Position numbers and translations under genes: made by a program
Shown: positions 9,002 to 20,302 of the stretch, in pieces
Numbering within the stretch: the stretch's first letter is position 1
How the letters are laid out: every line of letters begins with the position of its first letter
Assembly: GCA_947454005.1 (NCBI GenBank)
Contig: CANGMH010000006.1
Span: 1-37,922 of the forward strand
DNA: 37,922 nt
DNA from: Verrucomicrobiota bacterium
GTDB lineage: Bacteria > Verrucomicrobiota > Verrucomicrobiia > Limisphaerales > UBA9464
Direction of reading: 5' to 3'
The notes under the pieces: model-generated
What the model saw: only the letters and a program-made list of their open reading frames with translations
What the model was told of the DNA's origin: nothing
The model's database searches: none

Positions 9002-11437
9002 TCACTTCGCCGGAGCCGCCACCGCGGCGGTCTCCTTCTCCGGCGCGCTGACGACCAAGGTCACCGGCTGCGTGCGGGGCCGCCAGGTGCGGTCGTCGGC
9101 CGTGGCGGTGCCCACGATGGTGAACACGTGCTCCTTCGCGGCGGCTTTCTCCGACACGACGAGGCGGATGGTCGCGAGGTTCGCGTTGGCCGGGACCGGG
9201 CCGACGGTCGCGAAGACGCCTTCGGGCAATCCGTCGATGCGCAGCGGGATCTCGTTGGTGACGCCGCGCCGATCCGCCTTCACGACGAACTCCGTGGTGT
9301 TCGCCGGCGAGACCGAGTTCGTCGGCAACGCGACCACCGCCAACTTGAACGGATCGGTCCGGAAGAACGGTGATCCGGGCAACATCGCTGTGAGGAACAA
9401 CGGGATCCGGGTCACCGTGAGCGGCACCGGCGCCGCGACGTGCTCGGCCACGGTGGCGCCGTCGACCGTCGCCTCGGCGCGGATCATCAGCGGACGGGTG
9501 GAGACCTCGGAATTATACGCGGCCGAGAACGCGAGCTTCGCGCGCGACTGACCGGAAGGCACGGTGACCGCCGGCAGGCTCACGCCGGGCAGATCCTCGG
9601 CGAGCACCCGGATGTCGCCGGTGAAACCGGCGCGCCGGACGACGCTGATGTCGAACGACCCGCCGCTGTTCTGTTCCGCGCCGGCCGCGAGCGTCGCGAC
9701 ATCGACCGAGAAGGGCGCCGCAGGGATCACCGACAAGAACCCGAGCGACGGAGCCGTGGCCGGCTTGGTCACCGTGCGGCCGGCCGCTTCCCCGGTCGCG
9801 ACCGGATCCAGACGGAAGTGGCCGGTCCCGGCATCCGGACGCGCGCTGAAGACCAGCCATCCGCTCGCCGGACCTTCCGGCGCGAACATCAAGGTGCCCG
9901 CGCTGACCCCCGGCGGCAAGATCCCGCCGGTGACGCGCACGACACCGTTGAAACCGTTGCGCCGCTCGATGTCGCACCGCACGGCGGTATGACCTCCGGC
10001 ATGGACTCGATATCGGTCCTGCGCGAGGCGGACCGTGAAATCCGGCGCCGTATCCGGCGGGCGCACGGTCATCCGATATCCGAAGCGTTCGCCCCCGCGG
10101 TCGGTGAGGTCGCGGATGGTGAGCAGGTATTCCGCGTCCTTCTTCGCGTCGAACTCGATGCGCGCGTCGAGGCCGTTGGCGTCGTCGTTGCGCTGGAGCA
10201 CCGCGCCGGTCGGGTCGCTGAGCGTGAGCAAGGCATCCAACGGCGAACCGAACTGCCGCGCCCGGATCTCCACCACGAGCTTCTGGTCGGCCACGGCTTT
10301 GAAGCGGAAGACGTCCGAGTCCTTCGGTTCGCCGATGCGCCCGTTCAACACCCCGGGGACGGTGATGACGTTCGCGTTGGTCGCGGTTCCGTTGGGCTCG
10401 GCCTCCATCTGCTCGGGAAGGTCGCCGGCCTCGAACGGCAAAGGATTCGACCGGCCCCGGAGCGTCGCGAGGCGCACGTCCTGCAGACCCGGCGGAGCGT
10501 CGGCGGCGATGGAGACGGCGAGTTTTTCGCGGCCTTCCAGGTTCAGTCCTTTGAGTCCGACATCGACCGTCGTGCCTCGGCGTCCGCCGAACGGGAAAAG
10601 GAAATCGAGGTACGGGAGCGTCCCGGCGACAAGGCGGTAGCGGTAGTTGCCGCCGCCTTGGAAACGGAGGTCCTGGATCTTCGCGAAGTAATCGGCCTCG
10701 GCGGGCGCGGTGAAATCGAGGAACGGATCGAGACCGTGGACGTCCTCGCTGCGCGCGATCTCTTTCCCGGCGGCATCGAGCAGGAGAAGCGTCGGGTCCA
10801 ACGGTGAGCCGGTGCGGTTCGCCTGCACGTCGAAGAGGATCCGCTCGCCGGACTTCGCGTGGAACCGGAAGAGATCCGCCTCGGTGCTGGCGTGGATCAC
10901 ACCGGAGACCGCGGCCGGGAGCGGGATCGATTGCGCCTCGGCCGGCAGGTTGTTCGGTTCGCGTTCGACGAGCTCGGGCAGCTCGCTGACGTCGATGGCG
11001 ACCGGATTGGACACGCCGGTCGACGAAGCGGCGCGCAGCTCACGCGGACCGAACGGCGCGTCCGCCGCGACGACCAGGCGCACCTCGACCGACTTGACGT
11101 CGGCCGGCGACGCCTCGCCGGTCAATCCGCCCTTGGTGGATTCGAGCACGACCGTCGAGGAACCGGACTTCGGCAGCAGGGTCGCGACGACGCCTTCGCC
11201 GGTGACGAGGACCTTGTCGACGGCGCCGAGGCGTTCGCCGTCCAGGTTGAGCACGTTGGTGGTGCCGCGCTGGAACCAGCGCACCGAGGCCGATTCCAGG
11301 CGCTGGAGCGACTGGGCGCCCAAGCGGCCGGTCTCGGCGAGGCAGACGGCGGCGAGGAGGACGAGGATCGAGGAGCGCACAGGAGACACGGTCGTTCGGG
11401 AGGTTCGCCGCCAGCGGGCGACGGTCGCGGGATCCAT
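9002..11437 (-). CDS. Secreted protein with two PPC (bacterial pre-peptidase C-terminal)-like domains
   Basis: Signal-like 'SSILVLLAAVCLAETGRLGAQ'; modules 'REPNNLPAEAQ...DLFRFHAKSGERILFDVQA' and 'AEPNGTATNAN...DVFRFKAVADQKLVVEIRA'. Start placed downstream of the DUF1501 stop (MDPATVARW); exact start uncertain. Confidence 0.82.
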   Translation of the reverse strand: MDPATVARWRRTSRTTVSPVRSSILVLLAAVCLAETGRLGAQSLQRLESASVRWFQRGTTNVLNLDGERLGAVDKVLVTGEGVVATLLPKSGSSTVVLESTKGGLTGEASPADVKSVEVRLVVAADAPFGPRELRAASSTGVSNPVAIDVSELPELVEREPNNLPAEAQSIPLPAAVSGVIHASTEADLFRFHAKSGERILFDVQANRTGSPLDPTLLLLDAAGKEIARSEDVHGLDPFLDFTAPAEADYFAKIQDLRFQGGGNYRYRLVAGTLPYLDFLFPFGGRRGTTVDVGLKGLNLEGREKLAVSIAADAPPGLQDVRLATLRGRSNPLPFEAGDLPEQMEAEPNGTATNANVITVPGVLNGRIGEPKDSDVFRFKAVADQKLVVEIRARQFGSPLDALLTLSDPTGAVLQRNDDANGLDARIEFDAKKDAEYLLTIRDLTDRGGERFGYRMTVRPPDTAPDFTVRLAQDRYRVHAGGHTAVRCDIERRNGFNGVVRVTGGILPPGVSAGTLMFAPEGPASGWLVFSARPDAGTGHFRLDPVATGEAAGRTVTKPATAPSLGFLSVIPAAPFSVDVATLAAGAEQNSGGSFDISVVRRAGFTGDIRVLAEDLPGVSLPAVTVPSGQSRAKLAFSAAYNSEVSTRPLMIRAEATVDGATVAEHVAAPVPLTVTRIPLFLTAMLPGSPFFRTDPFKLAVVALPTNSVSPANTTEFVVKADRRGVTNEIPLRIDGLPEGVFATVGPVPANANLATIRLVVSEKAAAKEHVFTIVGTATADDRTWRPRTQPVTLVVSAPEKETAAVAAPAK

Positions 11438-11462
11438 GGAAACCGGGCGGGCTTCCGTCGGT

Positions 11463-12917
11463 TCAGCTGAACAGTCCGAGCACCGGCTCGGCCTGGACCA
11501 GTTCACGCGGTTGGTTGAGGTGGTTCATCACCATCGTGTGGGGATCGATCCCGAGCGCGTGGTAGATGGTGGCGACGATCTGCGTCGGGTGCACGGCGTT
11601 CTCGGCGGGGCTGCTGCCGGTGGCGTCGGACTTGCCGTAGAGCGCTCCGCGGCCGACGCCGGCGCCGGCGATGAAGGCCGTGTAGCAATACGGCCAATGG
11701 TCGCGGCCGTCGGGCGAATTGGTGTTGCCGCTGGTGCTGACGCCGAGGCGCGGGCTGCGGCCGAACTCGCCGAGCGCGACCACGAGCGTCTCCTTGAGCA
11801 GGCCGCGCTGGTCCATGTCCTCGATGAGCGCGCTGAGGCCGGAATCGAGCTTCGGGCAATGCAGGTTGCGGAGCGGGCCGAAGTTCGCGGCGTGGGTGTC
11901 CCATGCGTCGACGGTCGGATCACCGTTCGCGACCGCGGGCCAGTTCATCTGCACCACGCGGGTGCCGGCCTCGATCAGGCGGCGCGCGAGCAGGCAGCCT
12001 TGGCCGAAGGTGTGGCGACCGTAGGTGTCGCGGAGCTTGTCGGGCTCTTTTCCGAGGTCGAACGCATCGCGCGCCCGCCCGCTGCTCACGAGGTCGAAGG
12101 CCTTGTGATAATAGCTGTCGAGGGCGTACTTGCCGACCGCCTTCTCCATGTCGGGCATCGCGTCGTTGACGGTCTTGAGCAAGGTCTCGCGCCGGCCGAG
12201 GCGCTCCTTCGAGACCTCTTTGCGGAGCGTCAGGTCGGCGAGGTTGATCTCCTTCGCCGGGTCCTGGTAGAAGTAGTACGGATCGAACGCCGCGCCGAGG
12301 AACCCGGCGGTGCCGCCCTTGCCGATGACGTTCGATTCCTGCAACGGACGCGGCAGCATGACGAACGGCAGCATCGGGACCTCGGGCGGCCGGAGCCGCG
12401 AGATCTGCGAACCGAGATGCGGGAAATCGTTCGGTGCCGGCGGTTCGAGCTGGCCGGACGGCGACACGCGGTCCGGCGTGTAGCCGGTCATGATCTGGTA
12501 GATCGCGGCGGTGTGGTTGAAGAGCCCGACCGGCGTGTAGCTCATCGAGCGGATGAGCGTGGCCTTGTCGATCTGCTGGGCGAGCTTCGGCATCACCTCG
12601 CTGAGGAAGGTGCCGGGCACCTTCGTGCGGATGGGCTTGAAGTCGCCGCGGACGTTGGACGGCGCGTCGGGCTTCGGGTCCCAGATGTCGATGTGGCTCG
12701 GTCCGCCCTGGAGGTAGAGGATGATGACCGACTTCGCCTTGCCCCAGCCGTTCTTGGCCATGCCGGCGGCCGGTCCGGCTCCGGGCGCCTGCTCCGCTTG
12801 GAGCCGGAGGATGTCCGCGAGGCTGACGCCGACGAGGCCGGCGCCGCCGAGGCGGAGGAACTCACGGCGGCTGAAGCCGTCGCAGGTCGCGCCGAATTTT
12901 CCGGGGATGGAGATCAT
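11463..12917 (-). CDS. DUF1501 family protein with Tat-like signal (first copy)
   Basis: [41 protein letters not shown]; '[25 protein letters not shown]', '[10 protein letters not shown]', '[28 protein letters not shown]'. Confidence 0.93.
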   Translation of the reverse strand: MISIPGKFGATCDGFSRREFLRLGGAGLVGVSLADILRLQAEQAPGAGPAAGMAKNGWGKAKSVIILYLQGGPSHIDIWDPKPDAPSNVRGDFKPIRTKVPGTFLSEVMPKLAQQIDKATLIRSMSYTPVGLFNHTAAIYQIMTGYTPDRVSPSGQLEPPAPNDFPHLGSQISRLRPPEVPMLPFVMLPRPLQESNVIGKGGTAGFLGAAFDPYYFYQDPAKEINLADLTLRKEVSKERLGRRETLLKTVNDAMPDMEKAVGKYALDSYYHKAFDLVSSGRARDAFDLGKEPDKLRDTYGRHTFGQGCLLARRLIEAGTRVVQMNWPAVANGDPTVDAWDTHAANFGPLRNLHCPKLDSGLSALIEDMDQRGLLKETLVVALGEFGRSPRLGVSTSGNTNSPDGRDHWPYCYTAFIAGAGVGRGALYGKSDATGSSPAENAVHPTQIVATIYHALGIDPHTMVMNHLNQPRELVQAEPVLGLFS

Positions 12918-12931
12918 GAGATCGGGTCGGG

Positions 12932-15442
12932 TCAGCGGTTGAACAAGAACGCCGGGCTGTTGAGCAAGGCCCAGGCGAGATCCTGGGCCCCTTCGAGCCG
13001 TTTGCCCCCTTCGCCGAGCTGGATGGCGGCGAGTTCTTTCTCCGTGGGCGGACGGTTGAGGCAGCTGAGATAGACCTCCTCGACGACCTTGCGGTCGTCC
13101 TTCTCGGCGATGACCAGCTTGGCGAAACGGTTGTCGGCGCTGGTGACGCAATCGCCGAGCGTGGGGCCGTTGATGAGGTTGAGGGCGTGCGAGAGGGTGA
13201 CGTTGCTGCTGCGCTCGCATTCGCAGGCGCTCTGGCGCTTCGGCCGGCCGAAGAGCGTGAGGAAGTCGTTGCCGCCGACCATGCCGTCCGGCACCGAGAC
13301 GGCGCGCAGCCCTGCGGGCAGGTCCTTGAACTGCGCCCGATGGCCCGTCGCCACCGACACGGCGTCGAGCATCTGCTCGGCGCTGAGGCGACGCGGGACG
13401 GCGTGGGAGAAGTTCATCGTGTCGTCCTCGTTCCAGCGGTTCGGCACGATGCTGAGCTGGTAGGCGCGCGATTGGCAGAGCGTGCGGAGCAGCCAGCGCA
13501 CGTCGTGGCCGCTCTTCACGAACCCGGTGGTGAGCGCCTCGAGCAGCGCGGGGTTGCTGGGCGGGTTGCCGGCGCGGATGTCATCGACCGGATCGATGAT
13601 CCCGCGGCCGAAGAAGTAGCTCCAGAAACGGTTGACCGTGGACCGGGCGAAGTACGGATTCGTCGGCGAGGTGAGCCACTCGACGAAGGCGGCCCGCCGG
13701 TCCTCTCCCGACGCGATGTCGCGGGCGTGGCCGTACGGGACGTGAGGCGGCACCGGCTTGTCGTTCTTCGGGTGCTTCACCTCACCGCCGTCGTAGTTCT
13801 GGTAGACGATCTCCTCGGAGACCTGCTCGGAGGCGTAGGTCTCGGTGCCGCGGATGAGCGTGTCGCGGCCGAGCGTGCCGCGCTTGAAGGCGACCTGCGC
13901 GAAGAACGCGCCGAACTCGTAGTACTGGTTCTGCGTCCAGCGCTCGAACGGATGGTCGTGGCACTTGTTGCAGTTGAAGCGCACGCCGAGGAACGTCTGC
14001 GACACGTCCTCGGTCATCTTGCCCGGGTCGCGGAGCGCGCGGAGATAGTTGCCCGCGGGGTTCTCGAAGGTGCTGCCCTTGGCGAGGAGCAGGTCCCGCG
14101 CGAACTGGTCGTACGGACGGTTCTTGGCGAACTGTTCCTGGATCCACGTGCGGAAGACCCAGACGCCTTTCTTGCCGAGGTTCTCCGAGTTGCACTGGAG
14201 CAGGTCGGCGAACTTGTTGGCCCAGAACTCCGCGTAGGTCGGAGACCCGATGAGCTCTTCGACCAAGGCATCCCGCTTCTTCCGGGATGGCGTGGCGTCG
14301 GCCAAGAACGCGCGGACCTTCTCCGATGTCGGCGGCTGGCCGGTGAGGTCCAGATGGACGCGGCGGACGAACTCGGCATCGGTGCAGAGGTCCGACGGAT
14401 TGATCTTCATCCGCTGGAGCTTCGCGTTGACGTGCTGGTCCACGAAGTTGTGCTCCGGCATCGCCGCGAACTGGTATCCGGACCGGTCGCCCATCACGAC
14501 GACCTCGCGGGCCGAGTACAGGCCTTCGTAGCGGACCAACACCGCCATCTCGCCGCGGCGCAGTGCGGTGAGCGTGCCCTCCTTCACGAGCGCCACCTCC
14601 TCGTTGTTGCTCGAGAGCACGGCTTCGCGGGTGACATCGCGGGTCGTCCCGTCGGGATAGGCGGCCAGCACGATGAACTGTTGCTGGCGGCCGGGCAGGT
14701 CGATCTCGACGGTCGCCGGCAAGATGGTGATGTTCGTGGCCCGGGCCTTCGCGACGTCCTCGAAGCGGGCGCCCTCGGCGATCCAGCGCCGGAGCAGCGC
14801 GTGGTAGCGGGAGCCCGGCTTGATCGCTTGACGGCCCTCGTGCGGCACCTCGGCGAGCGGCTTCTGGAGCATCAGCGATTCGTCGACCGCGGCGCGGTTG
14901 AACCGCCGGCCGCTCAGGTCGTTGACGAGCGCTTGGTAGTCGAAATCCGGATCGTAGCCGCGCAGCGACAGCTTGAAGCCGTTCTTGCCCTTCGCCGACC
15001 CGTGGCAGGTGCCCTGGTTGCAACCAGTCTTGCCGAGCACCGGCTGGATCTCGCGGACGAAGCCCACGGGCCGTTCATCGATCCCGGCGACCTTCACCGC
15101 GAGCTTCGCGGTCAAGCCGCCCGCCGCGACGGTGACCATGGATTCCCCGGTGGACTTGCCGGTCAGATAGCCGTCGGGCTCGATCATGACCGTCGCGGAT
15201 CCCGCGGTGAGCTTCGCCTCGCCGGTGAGATCGACCTCGCCCCCGTCCGTCCGCTCGCCGAAGACCAACACCTTCCGCGAATCGCGGGCGTCTTCGAGCG
15301 TCAACGTGGCCGGCTCGAGGCGCAGCGACCGGACCGCGGGCAACGGCGGCTTCGGCGGGACGACCTTGTCCGGCGCGCGTTCGCCCGCCGCCGGGATGAC
15401 GCACGGCATCAGGACGGCGAGGACACAGCAGAATCGTTTCAT
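12932..15442 (-). CDS. DUF1549/DUF1553 protein with N-terminal BIG2-like Ig domain and CX4CH motif (first copy)
   Basis: '[30 protein letters not shown]', '[21 protein letters not shown]', '[18 protein letters not shown]', '[37 protein letters not shown]'. Confidence 0.93.
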   Translation of the reverse strand: MKRFCCVLAVLMPCVIPAAGERAPDKVVPPKPPLPAVRSLRLEPATLTLEDARDSRKVLVFGERTDGGEVDLTGEAKLTAGSATVMIEPDGYLTGKSTGESMVTVAAGGLTAKLAVKVAGIDERPVGFVREIQPVLGKTGCNQGTCHGSAKGKNGFKLSLRGYDPDFDYQALVNDLSGRRFNRAAVDESLMLQKPLAEVPHEGRQAIKPGSRYHALLRRWIAEGARFEDVAKARATNITILPATVEIDLPGRQQQFIVLAAYPDGTTRDVTREAVLSSNNEEVALVKEGTLTALRRGEMAVLVRYEGLYSAREVVVMGDRSGYQFAAMPEHNFVDQHVNAKLQRMKINPSDLCTDAEFVRRVHLDLTGQPPTSEKVRAFLADATPSRKKRDALVEELIGSPTYAEFWANKFADLLQCNSENLGKKGVWVFRTWIQEQFAKNRPYDQFARDLLLAKGSTFENPAGNYLRALRDPGKMTEDVSQTFLGVRFNCNKCHDHPFERWTQNQYYEFGAFFAQVAFKRGTLGRDTLIRGTETYASEQVSEEIVYQNYDGGEVKHPKNDKPVPPHVPYGHARDIASGEDRRAAFVEWLTSPTNPYFARSTVNRFWSYFFGRGIIDPVDDIRAGNPPSNPALLEALTTGFVKSGHDVRWLLRTLCQSRAYQLSIVPNRWNEDDTMNFSHAVPRRLSAEQMLDAVSVATGHRAQFKDLPAGLRAVSVPDGMVGGNDFLTLFGRPKRQSACECERSSNVTLSHALNLINGPTLGDCVTSADNRFAKLVIAEKDDRKVVEEVYLSCLNRPPTEKELAAIQLGEGGKRLEGAQDLAWALLNSPAFLFNR

Positions 15443-15575
15443 TGCAGTGGCGGGCATTGCCGGAACCGGATCGGGGATGAGGTGGACAAGCTAGGTTCCG
15501 CCGATGCTCTGGAACAAGCGCGAATTCGACGGACGCTGACGTGCCGCCGGGCGGACGAACGGTCCACGGCGACGG

Positions 15576-17048
15576 TCAGACCAGCATCGGCTTCACGACC
15601 TCGCCATGCACGTCGGTCAGGCGGAAATCCCGGCCTTGGAAGCGGAAGGTCAGCTTCTCGTGGTCGAAGCCCAGCAGGTGGAGCATCGTCGCGTGCAGGT
15701 CGTGCACGTGGACCTTGTCCTTCACGACGTTGAAGCCGAAGTCATCGGTCTCGCCGAGGCTGAAGCCCCGTTTCACGCCGCCGCCGGCGAACCACATCGA
15801 GAACGCCTGCGGATGGTGGTCGCGGCCGAGCGAACGCCCAAGTTCGGCGCTGGCCTCGACCTGGGGCGTGCGACCGAACTCACCGCCCCAGACGACCAAC
15901 GTCTCGTCGAGCAGACCGCGCTGCTTGAGGTCCCGCACCAGAGCGGCGCAGGCCTTGTCGGTGATCGCCGCCTGGCCTTTCACACCGCCTTTGACGTCGC
16001 TGTGATGGTCCCATGCCTCGTGGAAGAGCTGGACGAAGCGCACGCCGCGCTCGACGAGCCGCCGGGCGAGAAGGCAGTTGTTCGCGAAGGAGGCCTTGCC
16101 CGGTTCCGCGCCGTACATCTCGAGCGTCTCTTTGGATTCTTTCGAGATGTCCATGAGCTCGGGCGCGCTCGTCTGCATGCGGTACGCCATCTCGAAGGCG
16201 TTGATGCGCGTGGCGATCTCCGGGTCGCCGACCACGCCGAGCCGCTGCTCGTTGAGGTCCTTCACCGCGTCAAGCGTCTTGCGCTGGAGCGACGGGCTCA
16301 TGCCGGCCGGATTGGACAGGTAGAGCACCGGGTCCGCGCCCTTGCGGAAGAGCACGCCCTGGTAGGACGACGGCAAGAAACCCGAACCGTAGTTGCCCGC
16401 GCCGCCGCTAAGGCCGCCGGCGGAGTTCATCACCACGTAGCCCGGAAGGTCCTGCGACTGGCTGCCGAGACCGTACGTGACCCACGAGCCCATGCTCGGC
16501 CGGCCGAACTGCTGCGAGCCGGTGTTCATGAAGATCTGCCCCGGCGCATGGTTGAAGGCATCGGTCGTCATCGACCGGACGATGGTGATGTCGTCGGCGA
16601 CACCGGCCAGTTCGGGCAGCGCCTCGGAGATCCAGGCGCCGGATTTGCCTTGCCGGGCGAACTTGAACTCCGGTGCGTAGATCGCCGAATCCGGCTTGAT
16701 GAAGGCGTACGTCTGGCCTTTGAGCACGTCCTTGGGGACGGGCTGGCCGTTGTACTTCGCGAGCGTGGGCTTATGGTCGAAGAGCTCGAGCTGGCTCGGC
16801 GCACCGGCCATGAAGAGGTAGATGACCGACTTCGCCTTGCCGGGGAAATGGCCCTTCTTCGGTGCGAGCGGGTCCGCGGCCCCGGGAAGCGACCGAGCGG
16901 CTGCCGGTTTAGCGGCGGCGGCGGACGCCTTGTCGCCGAGCAGCGAAGCCAGCGCGATGGAACCGAGCCCCACACCGCATTCGCGGAAGAACCAGCGGCG
17001 GGACAGGAAGCGTTTCCGTTCGAGATCGAGTTCGAGTGGCAGGTTCAT
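15576..17048 (-). CDS. DUF1501 family protein with Tat-like signal (second copy)
   Basis: '[25 protein letters not shown]', '[33 protein letters not shown]', 'GGEFGRTPQ', '[22 protein letters not shown]'. Confidence 0.95.
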   Translation of the reverse strand: MNLPLELDLERKRFLSRRWFFRECGVGLGSIALASLLGDKASAAAAKPAAARSLPGAADPLAPKKGHFPGKAKSVIYLFMAGAPSQLELFDHKPTLAKYNGQPVPKDVLKGQTYAFIKPDSAIYAPEFKFARQGKSGAWISEALPELAGVADDITIVRSMTTDAFNHAPGQIFMNTGSQQFGRPSMGSWVTYGLGSQSQDLPGYVVMNSAGGLSGGAGNYGSGFLPSSYQGVLFRKGADPVLYLSNPAGMSPSLQRKTLDAVKDLNEQRLGVVGDPEIATRINAFEMAYRMQTSAPELMDISKESKETLEMYGAEPGKASFANNCLLARRLVERGVRFVQLFHEAWDHHSDVKGGVKGQAAITDKACAALVRDLKQRGLLDETLVVWGGEFGRTPQVEASAELGRSLGRDHHPQAFSMWFAGGGVKRGFSLGETDDFGFNVVKDKVHVHDLHATMLHLLGFDHEKLTFRFQGRDFRLTDVHGEVVKPMLV

Positions 17049-17052
17049 GGCG

Positions 17053-20000
17053 TCATTCCTTCGTGATGGTCTCGTCGAGGTTGAGGATGGCGCGGGTCAC
17101 CGTGCTCCACGCCGCGAGGTCGCCGAGGCTCGCGCCCGGCGGCAGGGGCGCCGGATTCTTCGGGTCGGAGTAGGCGAACTGCGACGCGTCCTTCGGCTTG
17201 GCGGCGAACTCCTCCCGCGCCGATGCGAGCAGCTTCAAGAGCACCGCGGTCTCGGCGATGGTCGGCGTCCGGCTCACGCACTGGCGGAAGGCCCAGGTCG
17301 CGCGCGCCGAATCGGATGGCGCCGCGCTCAACGTGCGCCAAGCCAACCAGCGCGCGGCCTGTTTGAAGGTCGGTTCGTTCAACGTCGTGAGCGCCTGGAG
17401 CGGCGTGTTCGAGCGGTTGCGGCGCACGCAGCTCTGCTCGGCGGCGGGCGTGTCGAACATCAGCATCGCCGGATACGGGACGCTGCGCTTCCAGAACGTG
17501 TACATCGCGCGTCGATAGCGGTCGTCGCCCTCGCTGACGTTCCAGGCGATCTGGTTGTACGCGAGCGCCATCACTCCGTCGGGCAACGGCGGGAAGACGC
17601 TCGGCCCTCCGACCTTCGGCGACAGCAGGCCGCTGGCGGCGAGCGCGATGTCCTGGACGGCCTCGGCATCCACGCGCTGGCGCGGTCCGCGCGCCAAGTA
17701 CCGGTTGTAGGCGTCCTTCTCGAGCGCCTCCGGTGCGACGCGCGACGATTGCCGATAGGTCGCCGACTGCACGATGAGACGGTGCAGCTCCTTCATGCTC
17801 CAGCCGCGCCGCATGAACTCGGACGCCAACCAGTCGAGCAGCTCAGGATGCGACGGCTTGTCGGCGCGCGTGCCGAAATCCTCCGGCGTCGGCACAAGAC
17901 CTGTCCCGAAGTATTGCTGCCAGACGCGGTTCACGATGACGCGCGCGGTGAGCGGGTTGTCCATGGACACGAGCCAACGGGCGAGGCCGAGGCGGTCGCG
18001 CGGTGCATCGGCGGGGAAGGCGGGGAGCACGGCCGGGACATCCGCCGTGACCGCGGTAGTGGGCTTCTGCCAATCGCCGCGTCTGAAAATCCGCGTGTCG
18101 CGCCGGGTCTCGCGCGACCGAAGGGCGAGCGTCGTGTTCTCGGCCGCGGGCCATCCCTTCCAGGCTTCGTCCCACGCTTTGGCGGCGTCGGCGAGCGACG
18201 GTTCCTGGAAAAGGAACACCCGGAGGAGCTCGCGCTTCTGCTCGGTGGTGCGCTGGGCGGAAGGGATCGAGGCCACCGCATGCTGCTTCTCGCTGAGCGG
18301 GTCCGCGGCGAGCGGGTCGGTGGCGGCGGTCGTGCTCAGGCGGAACCGTCCGGGGATGAAGCTGGAGACCTTGTCGCTGCTGTTGTTGAGGCCGCCGCCG
18401 GGCTTCGAGTTGATGGTGATCAGCAAGCGCGAGCCGCCCTCGAAGCCGAAGGGCTTCTCCGCTTGGAAGACCGCGCGGCGCTCCTGGTTCCGGCGCCCCT
18501 TGGTGAAGGCCGCGCCCCAGCCGCCGTTCGTGGTCACGCCGTCGATCATCGCGCTCGCGGGCAGGCCCGGAGCCTCCACATCGGCGGAGGCCCGGACGAA
18601 CTTCACGCGGTTCGTCGTCGCCACGAAGTTGGTCGCACCCGCGTTCGGCGCGGCGAGCTCCTTCAGGGGTGTCGCGTCGACGGTGAATTCCGTGATGAGG
18701 AAATCACCGTTGCCGTCGAGCCCCGGGCCGTCGGACGGCAGGTTGCCGTGGTTCAACGCCTCGAAACGGAACCCGGTGAGGTTGGTCTGTGGAAGGTCGA
18801 CCCAGACGCGGATGATGCCGCTGTTGTAGACGTCGCCGCCGCCGAGCAGCGAGAAGTCCTCCTGCTTCTCGAACTTCATCGGCGTGGTGTGCCATTCCTT
18901 CGGGTCGATCGGCTGCCAGTCGACGGCCCGGGATCCGGCCGCATCGATCCAACGCACGAACTTCGCGGCGACATCGGGATCACCGAGCAGCTTGTCCTCG
19001 ATCGCCCGCGCGGCCGCGGCGATGGCATCGCGCTTGGCCTGGGTGTCCTTCGCCGGCACGTCGAGCTTCGGTTCCACGTCCTGGTTCAGGAAGTCGTAGA
19101 ACTGGAAGTACTCCTTCTGCGAGATGGGATCGAACTTGTGGTTGTGGCACTGGGCGCAGGCGATGGTCAGGCCGAGCCAGGTGCGGCCCACGGCGTCCAC
19201 CCGGTCGATGATGGTCTCGACGCGGAACTTCTCCGGTTCGACGCCGCCTTCCATGTTCACCATCGAGTTCCGGAGGAAGCCCGTGGCGATCTCCATGTCC
19301 GCGCCGCCCGCTCCGGGCGCGGCCTTGGCGAGGAGGTCGCCGGCGAGCTGCTCGCGGGTGAACTGGTCGAAGGGCTTGTCCTCGTTGAACGCCTTGATCA
19401 CCCAATCGCGCCACGGCCAGATGCTGCGGGTGCGGTCTTTCTCGAAGCCGTTGGAATCGGCGTAGCGCGCGGCGTCCAGCCACCAGCGCGCCCACTTCTC
19501 GCCGTGGTGCGGCGAACGCAGCAGGCGCTCGACGGCCTTGGCGTACGCGTCGGTCGAACGGTCGGCGACGAAGGCGTCCACCTCGGCGGGCGTCGGCGGC
19601 AATCCCGTGAGGTCGAGCGAGAGCCTGCGGATGAGCGTGGTGCGGTCGACTTCCGGCGAAGGCGCGAGCTTCTCGTGCTCCAAACGGGCGAGGACGAAAT
19701 TGTCGATCGGGTTGCGGACGGCTTTGCGCGACCTCGACCCGACCTTGGGCGGCTGCGGATGCGTGATGGGTTGGAAGGCCCAATGTTTTCCAGCCTTGGC
19801 CGCGGCGGCGGACTCCGGCCAGACGGCTCCTTGGTCGATCCAATCGCGGAGCAACGCAATCTTCTCGGGCGGGAGCGCGTCCGCCTTCTTCGGCATGCGG
19901 GCGATCTCGGAGTGGGTACCGGAGACCGCTTGCACGAGCAGCGAACCGGCCGACTTCCCCGCGACGAAGGCCGGGCCGTGGTCGCCGCCCTTGACAGCTT

Positions 20001-20187
20001 CGGTCTTCAGGTCGAGCCGCAGGCCGTTCTCGCTGCGCGACGGGCCGTGGCACTTCACGCAGTTCGCCTCGAAGATCGGCTGGATGTCCTTCGCGAAATC
20101 CACCGTCGCCGCCCACGCCGGCGAGGCGCCGAGCGCGGCGATGGCCAAGCCGAGGCGGAGCAAGCGGTGGAAGGGCGTGGCGTTCAT
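17053..20187 (-). CDS. PSCyt1/DUF1549/DUF1553 protein (second copy)
   Basis: '[40 protein letters not shown]', '[23 protein letters not shown]', '[25 protein letters not shown]', '[41 protein letters not shown]'. Confidence 0.96.
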   Translation of the reverse strand: MNATPFHRLLRLGLAIAALGASPAWAATVDFAKDIQPIFEANCVKCHGPSRSENGLRLDLKTEAVKGGDHGPAFVAGKSAGSLLVQAVSGTHSEIARMPKKADALPPEKIALLRDWIDQGAVWPESAAAAKAGKHWAFQPITHPQPPKVGSRSRKAVRNPIDNFVLARLEHEKLAPSPEVDRTTLIRRLSLDLTGLPPTPAEVDAFVADRSTDAYAKAVERLLRSPHHGEKWARWWLDAARYADSNGFEKDRTRSIWPWRDWVIKAFNEDKPFDQFTREQLAGDLLAKAAPGAGGADMEIATGFLRNSMVNMEGGVEPEKFRVETIIDRVDAVGRTWLGLTIACAQCHNHKFDPISQKEYFQFYDFLNQDVEPKLDVPAKDTQAKRDAIAAAARAIEDKLLGDPDVAAKFVRWIDAAGSRAVDWQPIDPKEWHTTPMKFEKQEDFSLLGGGDVYNSGIIRVWVDLPQTNLTGFRFEALNHGNLPSDGPGLDGNGDFLITEFTVDATPLKELAAPNAGATNFVATTNRVKFVRASADVEAPGLPASAMIDGVTTNGGWGAAFTKGRRNQERRAVFQAEKPFGFEGGSRLLITINSKPGGGLNNSSDKVSSFIPGRFRLSTTAATDPLAADPLSEKQHAVASIPSAQRTTEQKRELLRVFLFQEPSLADAAKAWDEAWKGWPAAENTTLALRSRETRRDTRIFRRGDWQKPTTAVTADVPAVLPAFPADAPRDRLGLARWLVSMDNPLTARVIVNRVWQQYFGTGLVPTPEDFGTRADKPSHPELLDWLASEFMRRGWSMKELHRLIVQSATYRQSSRVAPEALEKDAYNRYLARGPRQRVDAEAVQDIALAASGLLSPKVGGPSVFPPLPDGVMALAYNQIAWNVSEGDDRYRRAMYTFWKRSVPYPAMLMFDTPAAEQSCVRRNRSNTPLQALTTLNEPTFKQAARWLAWRTLSAAPSDSARATWAFRQCVSRTPTIAETAVLLKLLASAREEFAAKPKDASQFAYSDPKNPAPLPPGASLGDLAAWSTVTRAILNLDETITKE

Positions 20188-20302
20188 GCGTCGAGATTCG
20201 ACCGACGAAGCCGGGGCTGTCAGCCTTCAAAAATCATCGGATCGGTCCGGGCATGTCCCGTCCGGCCGCGGGCGGGGATTATCCGGTGAAACGAAGCCCG
20301 TC

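Noticed and set aside
10710-13073. 787-aa plus-strand ORF opposite the DUF1501 and PPC genes
   Set aside because: Spans two unrelated supported minus-strand genes; no coherent protein features.
13187-15733. 848-aa plus-strand ORF opposite the first DUF1549 gene
   Set aside because: Low-complexity composition typical of an antisense shadow; the opposite strand carries clear family motifs.
16822-20289. 1155-aa plus-strand ORF opposite the DUF1549/DUF1501 genes
   Set aside because: Translation is Arg/Gly/Val-rich with no recognisable domain and lies antisense to a well-supported PSCyt/DUF1549/DUF1553 gene; long shadow frames are expected at this GC content.
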